This document shows, in pieces, positions 1-6,940 of a stretch of 7,348 nt of DNA. The notes below the pieces were generated by a model. That model was given only the letters and a program-made list of their open reading frames with translations, made no database searches and had not been told where the DNA came from. The DNA comes from Methylacidiphilum caldifontis (lineage in GTDB: Bacteria > Verrucomicrobiota > Verrucomicrobiia > Methylacidiphilales > CAMAQI01), in the NCBI GenBank assembly GCA_945860255.1, contig CAMAQI010000118.1, positions 1 through 7,348 of the forward strand, read 5' to 3'. Numbering within the stretch: position 1 is the first letter of the stretch; each line of letters opens with the position of its first letter. The translations under genes and the position numbers were made by a program.

Positions 1-843
1 CATCTTGATCGGAAAACAGAAAACCGGTTTTCCATAAAATAATGCCTCCGAAATGAGATTATGACCCCCATTCACGACGGCATAATGACATCCAGCAAGA
101 TCTTCCAAAATGGCCCGCGGATCATAGGGCTTATACGTAATATTCCCCTCCACCACATGTTCATTGCGAAACCCATAGACCACTACTCGTCGAGGCAGTT
201 GCTTCATCACCTCTAATAATGCGCCAAAGGTATTACTCGTCTGATAAAGAAGAATATAATCTCCATTTCTCGGCTGAACCAACGGAACCTCAGGACGGAC
301 AATTGCCGGAAAAAGTTCATCCTGATTCCCTTTCTTATGCGGTGGATGAAAAAAGGAGACGACTAAATTTTTACGAGTAAAATCAAACAACAAATAATCA
401 TTCAACATTGCAAGGCTCCACGAAAGCCATTGATCGGAAGGAACAGGATAGTCGCAAGCCTTCATGACATGCGAATGATCAATTCCCAACACCGGTATCT
501 TCTGCCCCAAAAGCGCAATCGGCGTAAAAAACTCTCGATCAACTATCACCACATCCGGCTTCCACTCCTGAACAAGATCCAAAATCTGACGACGGACTTT
601 CGGAATCGATTTTAAACAAAGAAAAATTTGTTGAATGACCCCCCAAACCGAAACCGTTTGATTCTTATGAACGGTTCTTAAAACAGGAACCTCAAGAACC
701 GAATACTGACCCCCAAAGGCAGCAGGAACCCGACCGCCTCCTACAAAATAAAACTCATGTTCCGGAAGTCGACCAACGATCGACTGAGTGCGCATGATGT
801 GACCATGCGTATTTCCCATCACTGCATAAAGTACCCTTGCCAT
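1..843 (-). CDS. GT-B fold glycosyltransferase, N-terminal 281 residues (partial, runs off the left edge)
   Basis: Reading leftwards from an ATG at 843, one frame stays open for exactly 281 codons to base 1, so the C-terminus lies outside the window. The N-terminus is a Rossmann strand followed by a glycine/histidine loop (residues 4-16, VLYAVMGNTHGHI), the usual start of GT1/GT28-type transferases that act on nucleotide-sugar donors. Near the cut end, residues 257-273 (VNGGHNLISEALFYGKP) match the donor-binding GG-x-N-x-x-x-E-A-x-x-x-G-K-P motif of MurG-like and Glyco_trans_1_3-like enzymes; E266 would contact the nucleotide ribose. Family members are usually 330-400 residues, so roughly 60-100 residues are missing. 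There is no signal peptide, which suggests a cytoplasmic or membrane-peripheral enzyme. The gap to the nitroreductase is 42 bases, with no strong ribosome-binding site. Acceptor and sugar cannot be read from the sequence; a cell-envelope glycan or glycolipid is a guess. Confidence 0.85.
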   Translation of the reverse strand, partial: MARVLYAVMGNTHGHIMRTQSIVGRLPEHEFYFVGGGRVPAAFGGQYSVLEVPVLRTVHKNQTVSVWGVIQQIFLCLKSIPKVRRQILDLVQEWKPDVVIVDREFFTPIALLGQKIPVLGIDHSHVMKACDYPVPSDQWLSWSLAMLNDYLLFDFTRKNLVVSFFHPPHKKGNQDELFPAIVRPEVPLVQPRNGDYILLYQTSNTFGALLEVMKQLPRRVVVYGFRNEHVVEGNITYKPYDPRAILEDLAGCHYAVVNGGHNLISEALFYGKPVFCFPIKM

Positions 844-885
844 ATCACTCAGACTAACTCGATACAGGACTCCGGGGCGAGAAGA

Positions 886-1536
886 TTAAATATGACGAAT
901 GAGCTCAGACTTCGGATAACGGACTTTCGCTAAGGAAGCATATTTATCTGCCGAGGAACGATATCCTGCCGCACAGGCAACAACGGTCTGATACTCACTT
1001 CCCGAAAGTCCAAGAATCTCATCGTATTTCGATGCATCGATTCCCTCCATCGGACAGGTATCTACCCCAATCACTGCAGCAGCAGTCATGAAATTTCCAA
1101 GAGCAATATAAGATTGAAAAGTAGCCCACTCATTGATGATTGAATGACGAGGCCCTTGAACCAAATTACCAACCATCATTCCACGGTAACCGTCCAAACT
1201 TGCCCGAGCAACCCCGCGAATCGCCGCCGTTGAATCCAAAAACCGATCGATTTGTGCCTCTCCGAGATTTTTCTGAATCGCAAAGACAACATGATGAGAA
1301 CAATCGACGACTTGAGGTTGATTCCACGAATGTGCCATTAACTGCTGACGAATCGCAACATCGGTCACGACAAGAAATTTCCAAGGCTGCAAACCGAATG
1401 AGGAGGGGGTTAACACCAAGGTCTCTTCGAGGGTATTCCAAACCGCTTCAGAAATCTTTTTCGTCGCATCAAACTGTTTTACGGCATAACGCCATTGAAG
1501 GGATTGCAGGAGTTGTTCAGGAGATAAGTGATTCAT
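886..1536 (-). CDS. NfsB-like nitroreductase / NAD(P)H-dependent FMN oxidoreductase
   Basis: The product is a 216-residue flavoenzyme of the nitroreductase family, expected to bind FMN as a cytoplasmic homodimer and to pass electrons from NAD(P)H to quinones, nitro compounds or related substrates. Evidence is the N-terminal WRYAVKQFD segment (R and K/Q contact FMN phosphate in relatives), the PSSFGLQPWKFLVV block, and the C-terminal stretch GVDTCPMEGID followed by AAGYRSSADKYA. All occupy the same order as in E. coli NfsB, whose length (217) matches. An in-frame TTG at 1554 would add six residues, but neither start has a clear ribosome-binding site, so the ATG at 1536 is preferred. It begins 26 bases after the transketolase stop and probably shares its transcript. 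The physiological substrate cannot be inferred, and there is no obvious functional tie to its neighbours. Confidence 0.93.
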   Translation of the reverse strand: MNHLSPEQLLQSLQWRYAVKQFDATKKISEAVWNTLEETLVLTPSSFGLQPWKFLVVTDVAIRQQLMAHSWNQPQVVDCSHHVVFAIQKNLGEAQIDRFLDSTAAIRGVARASLDGYRGMMVGNLVQGPRHSIINEWATFQSYIALGNFMTAAAVIGVDTCPMEGIDASKYDEILGLSGSEYQTVVACAAGYRSSADKYASLAKVRYPKSELIRHI

Positions 1537-1562
1537 AATGGTTATTTGATTCAATACACGAT

Positions 1563-3578
1563 TTAGAGTAAAGATTTGGCGGTTTGATAAACGTTATCCA
1601 CGGTTAATCCGTATGCCTCAGCCAATTTCTTAGCAGGGGCACTGGCTCCAAATTTATTTACCCCGATAAACTTTCCTTTGTCGCCAATGTAGCGCTCCCA
1701 ACCCATGGTGATCCCCGCCTCAACCGCCAGTCGTTTTGTCACCGAAGGAGGTAAAATTTGATCGCGATAGTCTTGTGATTGAGCCTCAAAGAGATCCCAT
1801 GAAGGCAAGGAAACGACCCGTACTGATTTTCCTTCAGCTGCAATTTTTTGTCCTGCTTCATACGCAAGATGGAGTTCTGAACCGGTACCAATCAAAATTA
1901 GTTCAGGAAGGGATCCTGCATTTGATTCCCAAAGAGTATATCCCCCTTTGAGGACCCCTTCGACCGAGCCAGTCTTCGTACGATCAAAGGTCGGAAGATC
2001 TTGGCGTGTCATTAACAAAATCGTCGGCTTATTTTTATTTTCTAAAGCAACCAACCACGCATAAGCCGATTCATTCGCATCCCCTGGACGGAGAACACAA
2101 CAATTTGGAATCGCACGAACCGTTGCAAGCTGCTCAACTGGTTCATGGGTTGGACCATCTTCACCAACGAAGATCGAGTCATGGGTCATCACGTAAATTC
2201 CTTGAAGTCCGCTCAACGCAGAGATCCGAATCGGAGGACGCATGTAATCGGTGAAGACAAAGAAGGTCGATCCGAAGGGAATCAACCCGCCATAATATCC
2301 CATTCCCGCAACGATCGCTCCCATTCCATGCTCACGAATTCCAAAATGGAGATTACGTCCTGCATAATTGGTTTTTTGATAAGAGCCGTACTCTTTGACC
2401 ATTGTTTTTGTCGACGGGGCTAAATCGGCAGATCCCCCTAAGAAATTTGGAACATTGGCGAAGATCGCCTTCATCACCTCGCCACCCGAACTGCGAGTCG
2501 CATAGGCTTTTTCCGGTCCAAACTTCGGCAAAAGATCTTTAAGGTTTTCGGGAAGCTTCTTCGCTAAGAAATCGTTAAAGAGTTTCGCTTTATCAGCATG
2601 CGTTGCCGTATATCGATCAAAAAGCTGATTCCAAGTGCTTTCGTTTTGCGCCTGTGTCTTACGCCAATCGGCAAAAAAATCATAAACTCGTTGAGGAACA
2701 ACGAAGCTTTGATCTTCAGGCCATCCCAAATTCTTCTTCGTCGCAGCGACCTCTTCCGGTCCAAAAGCATCGGAGTGAGCGCGTGAGGTTCCTTGATATT
2801 TTGGAGATCCCTTTCCAATCTGAGTCTTTCCAATGATAATCGTCGGACGACCCTTGGTCTCGTTTGCCTCTTTAAGCGCTGCTTCAATTTGTTTGTAATC
2901 ATGGCCATCAATCGAAATCACATGCCAATGATACCCCTTAAAACGACTCGGAACATCATCACTGTAGGAGATACTGGTATCCCCTTCGATGCTCACATGA
3001 TTGTCGTCATAAAACCAAATCAAATTATCGAGAGCCAAATGACCAGCCAAAGCGGCCGCCTCATGAGAAATCCCCTCTTGAAGATCGCCATCGGAAACAA
3101 TCGCATAGGTCTTGTGCTCGGAAATCGGAAATCCCTCCACATTGAAGGTCGCCCCATAAAATTTTTGGGACATCGCCAATCCAACCGAATTCCCAGTTCC
3201 TTGTCCGAGAGGCCCTGTCGTTACTTCCACACCAGGGGTTTCATGAGCCTCAGGATGACCAGGAGTCAACGAATGCCATTGACGAAAATTTTTCAACTGG
3301 TCCAACGTCATTTCCTTAATCCCAATCAAATGAAGAACCGAGTAAACCAACATTGAGCCGTGACCTGCAGAGAGAACAAAACGATCCCGATTATGCCACT
3401 TCGGGTTCTCCGGATTGTACTTCATGAACTTCGTCCACAAAACGGCAGCGAAATCGGCACATCCCATCGGAAGGCCAGGATGCCCTGAATGTGCCTTTTC
3501 TACAGCATCCAAACTTAGGGTGCGAATCGTGTTTGCAATCAGTTGATCAATCGGAGTGGTATCGAAGTTTGTTGACAT
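1563..3578 (-). CDS. tkt: Transketolase
   Basis: This cytoplasmic TPP enzyme moves two-carbon ketol units between sugar phosphates (xylulose-5-P with ribose-5-P or erythrose-4-P) in the non-oxidative pentose phosphate pathway. Numbered from the longer frame opening at 3650, the landmarks are H54 in AHSGHPG, H97 in SAGHGSM, the GPLGQG loop at 146-151, and the TPP/Mg motif SDGDLQEG at 184-191 with D185 and metal ligand N215. Further on come H290 in RAHSDAFG, catalytic E438 in FGIREHGM, and H488 with GEDGPTHEP at 494-502. All three domains are present and intact. The SDG rather than GDG opening resembles actinobacterial-type enzymes. The start at 3578 (MSTNFDTT) gives 671 residues, the normal family length. 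The ATG at 3650 would add 24 residues (NRIDCFFSIP...) not expected in the family. Neither start has a good ribosome-binding site. Confidence 0.97.
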   Translation of the reverse strand: MSTNFDTTPIDQLIANTIRTLSLDAVEKAHSGHPGLPMGCADFAAVLWTKFMKYNPENPKWHNRDRFVLSAGHGSMLVYSVLHLIGIKEMTLDQLKNFRQWHSLTPGHPEAHETPGVEVTTGPLGQGTGNSVGLAMSQKFYGATFNVEGFPISEHKTYAIVSDGDLQEGISHEAAALAGHLALDNLIWFYDDNHVSIEGDTSISYSDDVPSRFKGYHWHVISIDGHDYKQIEAALKEANETKGRPTIIIGKTQIGKGSPKYQGTSRAHSDAFGPEEVAATKKNLGWPEDQSFVVPQRVYDFFADWRKTQAQNESTWNQLFDRYTATHADKAKLFNDFLAKKLPENLKDLLPKFGPEKAYATRSSGGEVMKAIFANVPNFLGGSADLAPSTKTMVKEYGSYQKTNYAGRNLHFGIREHGMGAIVAGMGYYGGLIPFGSTFFVFTDYMRPPIRISALSGLQGIYVMTHDSIFVGEDGPTHEPVEQLATVRAIPNCCVLRPGDANESAYAWLVALENKNKPTILLMTRQDLPTFDRTKTGSVEGVLKGGYTLWESNAGSLPELILIGTGSELHLAYEAGQKIAAEGKSVRVVSLPSWDLFEAQSQDYRDQILPPSVTKRLAVEAGITMGWERYIGDKGKFIGVNKFGASAPAKKLAEAYGLTVDNVYQTAKSLL

Positions 3579-3619
3579 AGTGAGAACTGAGATAGCAGGC
3601 TCCGTCTTTTTGTCGAGAG

Positions 3620-3643
3620 GGATTGAGAAAAAACAATCAATCC
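3620..3643 (-). repeat. Inverted repeat (7-bp perfect arms) in the transketolase leader
   Basis: GGATTGA at 3620-3626 and TCAATCC at 3637-3643 are exact inverted copies separated by 10 bases. In the minus-strand transcript the loop is U-rich (UUGUUUUUUC) and the structure lies about 40 bases upstream of the preferred transketolase ATG at 3578. The U-run is inside the loop rather than after the stem, so it does not look like an intrinsic terminator. It could be an RNA hairpin or a protein-binding site that tunes transketolase separately from the upstream genes. A chance occurrence is also possible, since two of the seven pairs only are G-C at one end and the stem is short. Confidence 0.3.
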
Positions 3644-3685
3644 GATTCATTAAAATGACACATCCAATTGATTAACTCCAACGAC

Positions 3686-4081
3686 TCATGATTGTCGCCA
3701 CAAACGCCATCTTAACCCCATCTTGCAGATGACCGGCAACCATTGACTCCATTGAAACGGGAGCCGGAGCACATTCTGAAATCCAAGAGTAATAATCCGA
3801 TCGCGTTCCTCTTTCGTCTCCACGACCCAGATGATACGACTGATCATTTGCGGTTTCTTTAACTCAACCTGACGCATCCATTCAATGATCTCTCCCTCAA
3901 TTAAATGTCGATCAATTAATAAAAGGGCACATTCATTGAGAGAACGTTCCCAAAAGTCTTTTTCACTCACAAATTGAATCATTTCATTTTCGATCATGGA
4001 GAGCCCCCAAAAGGAGTCGAATAAGGAGCGAATCCGGGGGTTTGCTTCCAAAAAAAGAATCGGCTTAAAACGGGATGTCAT
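3686..4081 (-). CDS. Degenerate response-regulator receiver-like protein
   Basis: This 131-residue protein is probably cytoplasmic and has no signal or membrane segment. It has the outline of a stand-alone CheY-like receiver: strand 1 PILFLEANPRIRSLF (residues 7-21), strand 3 ALLLIDRHL (52-60) with D57 where the phospho-acceptor Asp sits, strand 4 RIIWVVET (82-89), and a closing GFQNVLRLPF (100-109) equivalent to the usual G-A-x-x-x-L-x-K-P-F. The chemistry looks broken: the acidic pair after strand 1 is reduced to E12-A13, the Ser/Thr after strand 4 is V87/E88, and the invariant Lys before Pro is L107. If the fold assignment is right, it is a pseudo-receiver used for protein contacts rather than a phosphorelay. 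The start overlaps the end of the TIGR03790 gene by 17 bases with AGGGG just upstream, implying translational coupling. The alternative is an unrelated small alpha/beta protein. Confidence 0.7.
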   Translation of the reverse strand: MTSRFKPILFLEANPRIRSLFDSFWGLSMIENEMIQFVSEKDFWERSLNECALLLIDRHLIEGEIIEWMRQVELKKPQMISRIIWVVETKEERDRIITLGFQNVLRLPFQWSQWLPVICKMGLRWRLWRQS

Positions 4082-5765
4082 AAACCCCTGATTCTACTTT
4101 TAAATAAAACTCCAAAGCGACGGGTACAGCCGGAGCATCGGCAAATCCAGCAATCATTTTAAGCATCGTAACTCCCCCCACTTTTTGAAACTCCTCCGGA
4201 TCTCTCTTGGCGAGCTCAATCAAGATCCCATAAGCCCGTTCCCAATTCCCTAAAATCGCCGTTAGCCGTGCTATTTTACACCCGACTCGTATTCGATCGA
4301 CCGCTAAAGCCGCATGCAAATAGGCTCTTTCATAATAAGTTAAAGCCCCCTCCTTATAGCCTTTTTGCGCCATCAAAAGATCCCCCGCCTCCTCTAAAAC
4401 CCAAGGATTGCCTTCAATCGATGAGAGATCCGAGAGTAAATCTAAGGAAAAACTCTCGGGCTTCTCAACGAGCTTCACATTTCTCCGTTGCATCTCCAAC
4501 CACGGAAGTCGATCCGTTTTACGCTCTCTTGCCTCTTCGATCGCCTCCGTTAACGGCTTGCGAAAGGGGGTATAAAGAGGATCACCGACGACCGTGGTCA
4601 TCCAAGATAAATATTTTTGGCAGGCATAGGCGGCCTCTCCAAATGAATAGCCCTCAAGTAATTTTTTAGTAAAGAGATCTAGATGCGGAGTCATATCCAA
4701 ATACGGCTCATAGACACATCCCATCGTCGCCGTCGCCCCTTGTGTCAGTAAGGGACCAGCCCAATTCTCTTTGTTTGAACGTAATGTCGATGCACTGGTT
4801 GAGTGGATATGATACGCAATCGCACCAGGAGCAAAACAAAGCCTCTTCATAAACGGTCCCATCGCATTTCCTTCATACCATCCTAAATAGACCCCCACTT
4901 GATTCCATGGAAGCCAATCGGGAAAAAGAGCGGGCCGCGTATCTTGATCAGTTGTAAAACCGTGCTTTCGAAAAGAAATCGCCGTCGCCTTCAACCAAGT
5001 ATCGCCTTGAGAATAGGGATCTTTAGGATCATTGATTCCTCGAAGATCCAAACAAACCCGACCAACAAGACGTTTCTCCTCCGTCTCCACAGCCTCCCGC
5101 ATCATTCGTCTCACAACTTCAGGATTGGGACCATCTAACCGCCCGACAAGAATCATCTGATCCGAATCAAAAACACTGTAACGACTCCCCTCTTCTTTCT
5201 GATAAAAAGCGTTGGGAATCAACCCCGTCTTGGGAAGCCCATAAACCGGAAAAAGGGCAAGCTCCGAGTCGATCGCCGCCCCATTGGTATTGATTGCCGG
5301 AAGCACTCCTTCAAGATCTTGGTTCTGAGCTTCATTCGCAATTTTCAAAGGCATTCCATGAATCAGAATCATCACCCAAATCTCATTTCGTACCGATTTC
5401 TTAAGCTCGAATACTTTCGTTCCAAAACGTTCAAGACCCTTAAATCGTTGAATCCAATTCTTCTGTAAAAACTGTCGCTCTAACGGTTTTAATATCGTCT
5501 CATCAAATTCACTACGGGAAATCTCCTCATTTCGGGAACACTCCAGACCGAGTAAACGTTCTGAGGGAATTCCTCGAAGTTTTGCATACTCCAGAGCAAT
5601 CGCCTCACTCTCAGGATAGTTTAAATTATAAACCACCAGAGCGTGATCCCGCAACGCCTCTGAAGCGATGAGGGTCCCGCAACAAAAAAGCACCCAAAAT
5701 AACATCCTCAAAAAAGGACCTCCTAAAGCCCTGCTTAATGAGTTCATGCTCAACGAGTCTCTCAT
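4065..5765 (-). CDS. TIGR03790-family secreted protein of unknown function with C-terminal TPR-like helices
   Basis: The 566-residue product has a hydrophobic signal segment at residues 21-34 (MLFWVLFCCGTLIA) followed by a plausible cleavage site near A37, so it is expected outside the cytoplasm. Recognition rests on the block DHALVVYNLNYPESEAIA (40-57) with YAKLRGIP and LLGLECS, the segment HGMPLKI (136-142), the region around VGVYLGWYEGNAMGPF (290-305), and HSTSA followed by GATATMGCVYEPYLD (343-357), closing with VVGDPLYTPF (392-401). These match TIGR03790 as I remember it. Residues 452-530 look like helix-turn-helix TPR-type repeats (EAGDLLMAQKGYKEGALTYYERA). The order GWY, GAT, then GDP recalls gingipain/C25-type caspase folds, but the His and Cys dyad is not where expected. 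The start at 5765 overlaps the upstream stop as ATGA. A second possible start, ATG 5705, is preceded by AGGAGGT. Biochemical function is unknown. Confidence 0.85.
   Translation of the reverse strand: MRDSLSMNSLSRALGGPFLRMLFWVLFCCGTLIASEALRDHALVVYNLNYPESEAIALEYAKLRGIPSERLLGLECSRNEEISRSEFDETILKPLERQFLQKNWIQRFKGLERFGTKVFELKKSVRNEIWVMILIHGMPLKIANEAQNQDLEGVLPAINTNGAAIDSELALFPVYGLPKTGLIPNAFYQKEEGSRYSVFDSDQMILVGRLDGPNPEVVRRMMREAVETEEKRLVGRVCLDLRGINDPKDPYSQGDTWLKATAISFRKHGFTTDQDTRPALFPDWLPWNQVGVYLGWYEGNAMGPFMKRLCFAPGAIAYHIHSTSASTLRSNKENWAGPLLTQGATATMGCVYEPYLDMTPHLDLFTKKLLEGYSFGEAAYACQKYLSWMTTVVGDPLYTPFRKPLTEAIEEARERKTDRLPWLEMQRRNVKLVEKPESFSLDLLSDLSSIEGNPWVLEEAGDLLMAQKGYKEGALTYYERAYLHAALAVDRIRVGCKIARLTAILGNWERAYGILIELAKRDPEEFQKVGGVTMLKMIAGFADAPAVPVALEFYLKVESGVYDIPF
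5718..5724 (-). promoter_or_regulatory. Strong internal Shine-Dalgarno sequence (AGGAGGT) before an alternative start
   Basis: AGGAGGT on the minus strand lies 12 bases before the in-frame ATG at 5705, which would start the TIGR03790-family protein directly at its signal-peptide core (MLFWVLF). It is the best anti-16S match seen near any gene start here. The spacing is longer than ideal, and the segment also encodes ALGGPF in the longer frame, so it may be coincidental. It weakens confidence in the 5765 start without replacing it. Confidence 0.35.
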
Positions 5766-6550
5766 AACTCGATCTCTAACCGATCGTAAGCAATCGCAAT
5801 CGAAAGCCCCTCTGGAATCATCCTCTCCCGCTCACAATGAGTATGATGATGAGTGAGATGAGTGAAATAGGTCTGCTTTGCCGCTATTTTTTTTGCAACC
5901 TCGATCGACTCCTCAATCGAAAGATGCGTCGGATGCGGCTTCTGCCGAAGCGCATCGATGATTAAATAATCGACCCCGCGGACTCTCTCAATGACCTCCT
6001 CTGAAAGCTGCTTACAATCCGAAAGATAAACAAAACGCTTTCCCTCCTTTCGATCAAAAAGGAATCCATAGGTCTGAATCGATCCATGTTCCACCTTCAA
6101 CGGAGTAATCCTCCACCCTCCCAGCTCAAATGTCGACTCCACAGCAATCGGATCGACTTGCACATAAGTACTCACGCGAACTTTTGGGAAAAAAGCATAA
6201 GGAAAAATTCCTTGAATTTGCTTCAAGGTTTCGGGATGGGAATAAATCGGCATCGAGCGATTTTCTCTTTCACAAAAACAACGCAAATCGTCGAGCCCCA
6301 AAACATGATCGGCATGGGCATGCGTATAGAGAACCGCATCGACACTCTGGATCCCAGCACGAAGCGCCTGAGTTCTAAAATCCGGAGAGGTATCAATCAA
6401 AAGAGAAGATTCGGGTGTTTGAATCCAGACACTACAGCGAAGTCGTTGATCCCGAGGATCTTCCGATCGACAAACCGCACAGGAGCATCCGATCATCGGA
6501 ACCCCTTGGGAGGTTCCCGTGCCTAAGAATTGAAGTCGACCCAAGTTCAT
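5762..6550 (-). CDS. PhnP-like metallo-beta-lactamase-fold hydrolase
   Basis: This 262-residue cytoplasmic metallo-hydrolase is of the PhnP/RNase Z-like branch, which cleaves phosphodiester bonds (PhnP itself acts on cyclic ribose phosphates). The N-terminus carries FLGTGTSQGVP (8-18) followed by GCSCAVC (21-27), the structural-zinc cysteine cluster typical of this branch, with C39 nearby. The active-site motif THAHADH (76-82) supplies H77, H79, D81 and H82. Further ligands are probably H155 in VEHGS, D178 in YLSDCK, and a histidine in FTHLTHHHTH (229-238). The length fits the family. No phosphonate-utilisation genes surround it, so a C-P lyase role is not supported, and the true substrate (cyclic nucleotide, RNA end or other phosphodiester) is unknown. 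Its ATG directly follows the TAA of the DUF6572-like gene and its stop overlaps the next start by four bases, so translation of the three is probably coupled. Confidence 0.92.
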   Translation of the reverse strand: MNLGRLQFLGTGTSQGVPMIGCSCAVCRSEDPRDQRLRCSVWIQTPESSLLIDTSPDFRTQALRAGIQSVDAVLYTHAHADHVLGLDDLRCFCERENRSMPIYSHPETLKQIQGIFPYAFFPKVRVSTYVQVDPIAVESTFELGGWRITPLKVEHGSIQTYGFLFDRKEGKRFVYLSDCKQLSEEVIERVRGVDYLIIDALRQKPHPTHLSIEESIEVAKKIAAKQTYFTHLTHHHTHCERERMIPEGLSIAIAYDRLEIEL

Positions 6551-6940
6551 TTACGATTCCTGACACCCACAGTCACCGGAGCCACACTCCCCCGAAGGTT
6601 GCGAGGGATCGGGAATACAAACGACAAAAGTAAACCCCTCGGGAAGCGCCTCCTTGACCTGATCTAAAAATGCAAAAGCAGTGGAATCAGGCGGAAAAAA
6701 ACAGTTCAACTGCAATCGAACCCTCTTCCCCAGATCATGGGGGTAAGATTCCGCCATCTCTCCATCCAAAGCAAACGAGAGATAGGTGTTGAATTTCTCC
6801 TGAAGTTCGAAAAGTCGCTCATCAGAGCCATCCCATTCTCTCTCTTCATACATCCCCAGAACAACTTCATCCGAGGAGGGATCATGAGCAACCAAATCAA
6901 TCACAGCGGGATTTTGAACCCCATTTTTAAGCGAATCCAT
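6551..6940 (-). CDS. DUF6572-like small protein with cysteine-rich C-terminal tail
   Basis: This 129-residue soluble protein has no signal peptide or membrane segment. Features include AVIDLVAHDPSSDEVVLGM (12-30), REWDGSDERLFELQEKFNTYL (about 34-54), DGEMAESYP (59-67) and a closing strand EGFTFVVCI. The order 'VID... gD... W... L...LQ.K.N.YL.F...GE...SYP' agrees with DUF6572 proteins as I recall them, a family without known function. It departs from them in an added tail ending CGSGDCGCQES, with C119, C124 and C126 as a C-x4-C-x-C cluster that could bind a metal or be redox-active. It is the first gene of the coupled block. Its ATG has no visible Shine-Dalgarno, and its TAA directly precedes the hydrolase ATG. 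Family assignment is from memory of the pattern and is moderately certain; the coding call itself is firm. Confidence 0.8.
   Translation of the reverse strand: MDSLKNGVQNPAVIDLVAHDPSSDEVVLGMYEEREWDGSDERLFELQEKFNTYLSFALDGEMAESYPHDLGKRVRLQLNCFFPPDSTAFAFLDQVKEALPEGFTFVVCIPDPSQPSGECGSGDCGCQES

Noticed and set aside
1140..1538. Plus-strand frame of 132 codons opposite the nitroreductase
   Set aside because: It mirrors a well-supported nitroreductase gene; the product is rich in Arg, Pro and Ser with no fold-like pattern.
2793..3356. Long plus-strand open frame of 187 codons opposite transketolase
   Set aside because: It lies wholly antisense to the conserved transketolase frame, and its translation shows no domain and low-complexity basic runs typical of a shadow frame.
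4268..4669. Plus-strand frame of 133 codons opposite the TIGR03790-family gene
   Set aside because: Its proline/arginine-rich translation reflects the codon use of the opposite strand, and no ribosome-binding site or domain is visible.
6086..6526. Plus-strand frame of 146 codons opposite the PhnP-like hydrolase
   Set aside because: It is antisense to a gene with intact metal-binding motifs; the product has no recognisable motif.
5762..6550. Assigning the hydrolase as phnP of a phosphonate C-P lyase operon
   Set aside because: The motifs fit the PhnP branch broadly, but no other phn gene is nearby, so the specific gene name and pathway are unsupported.
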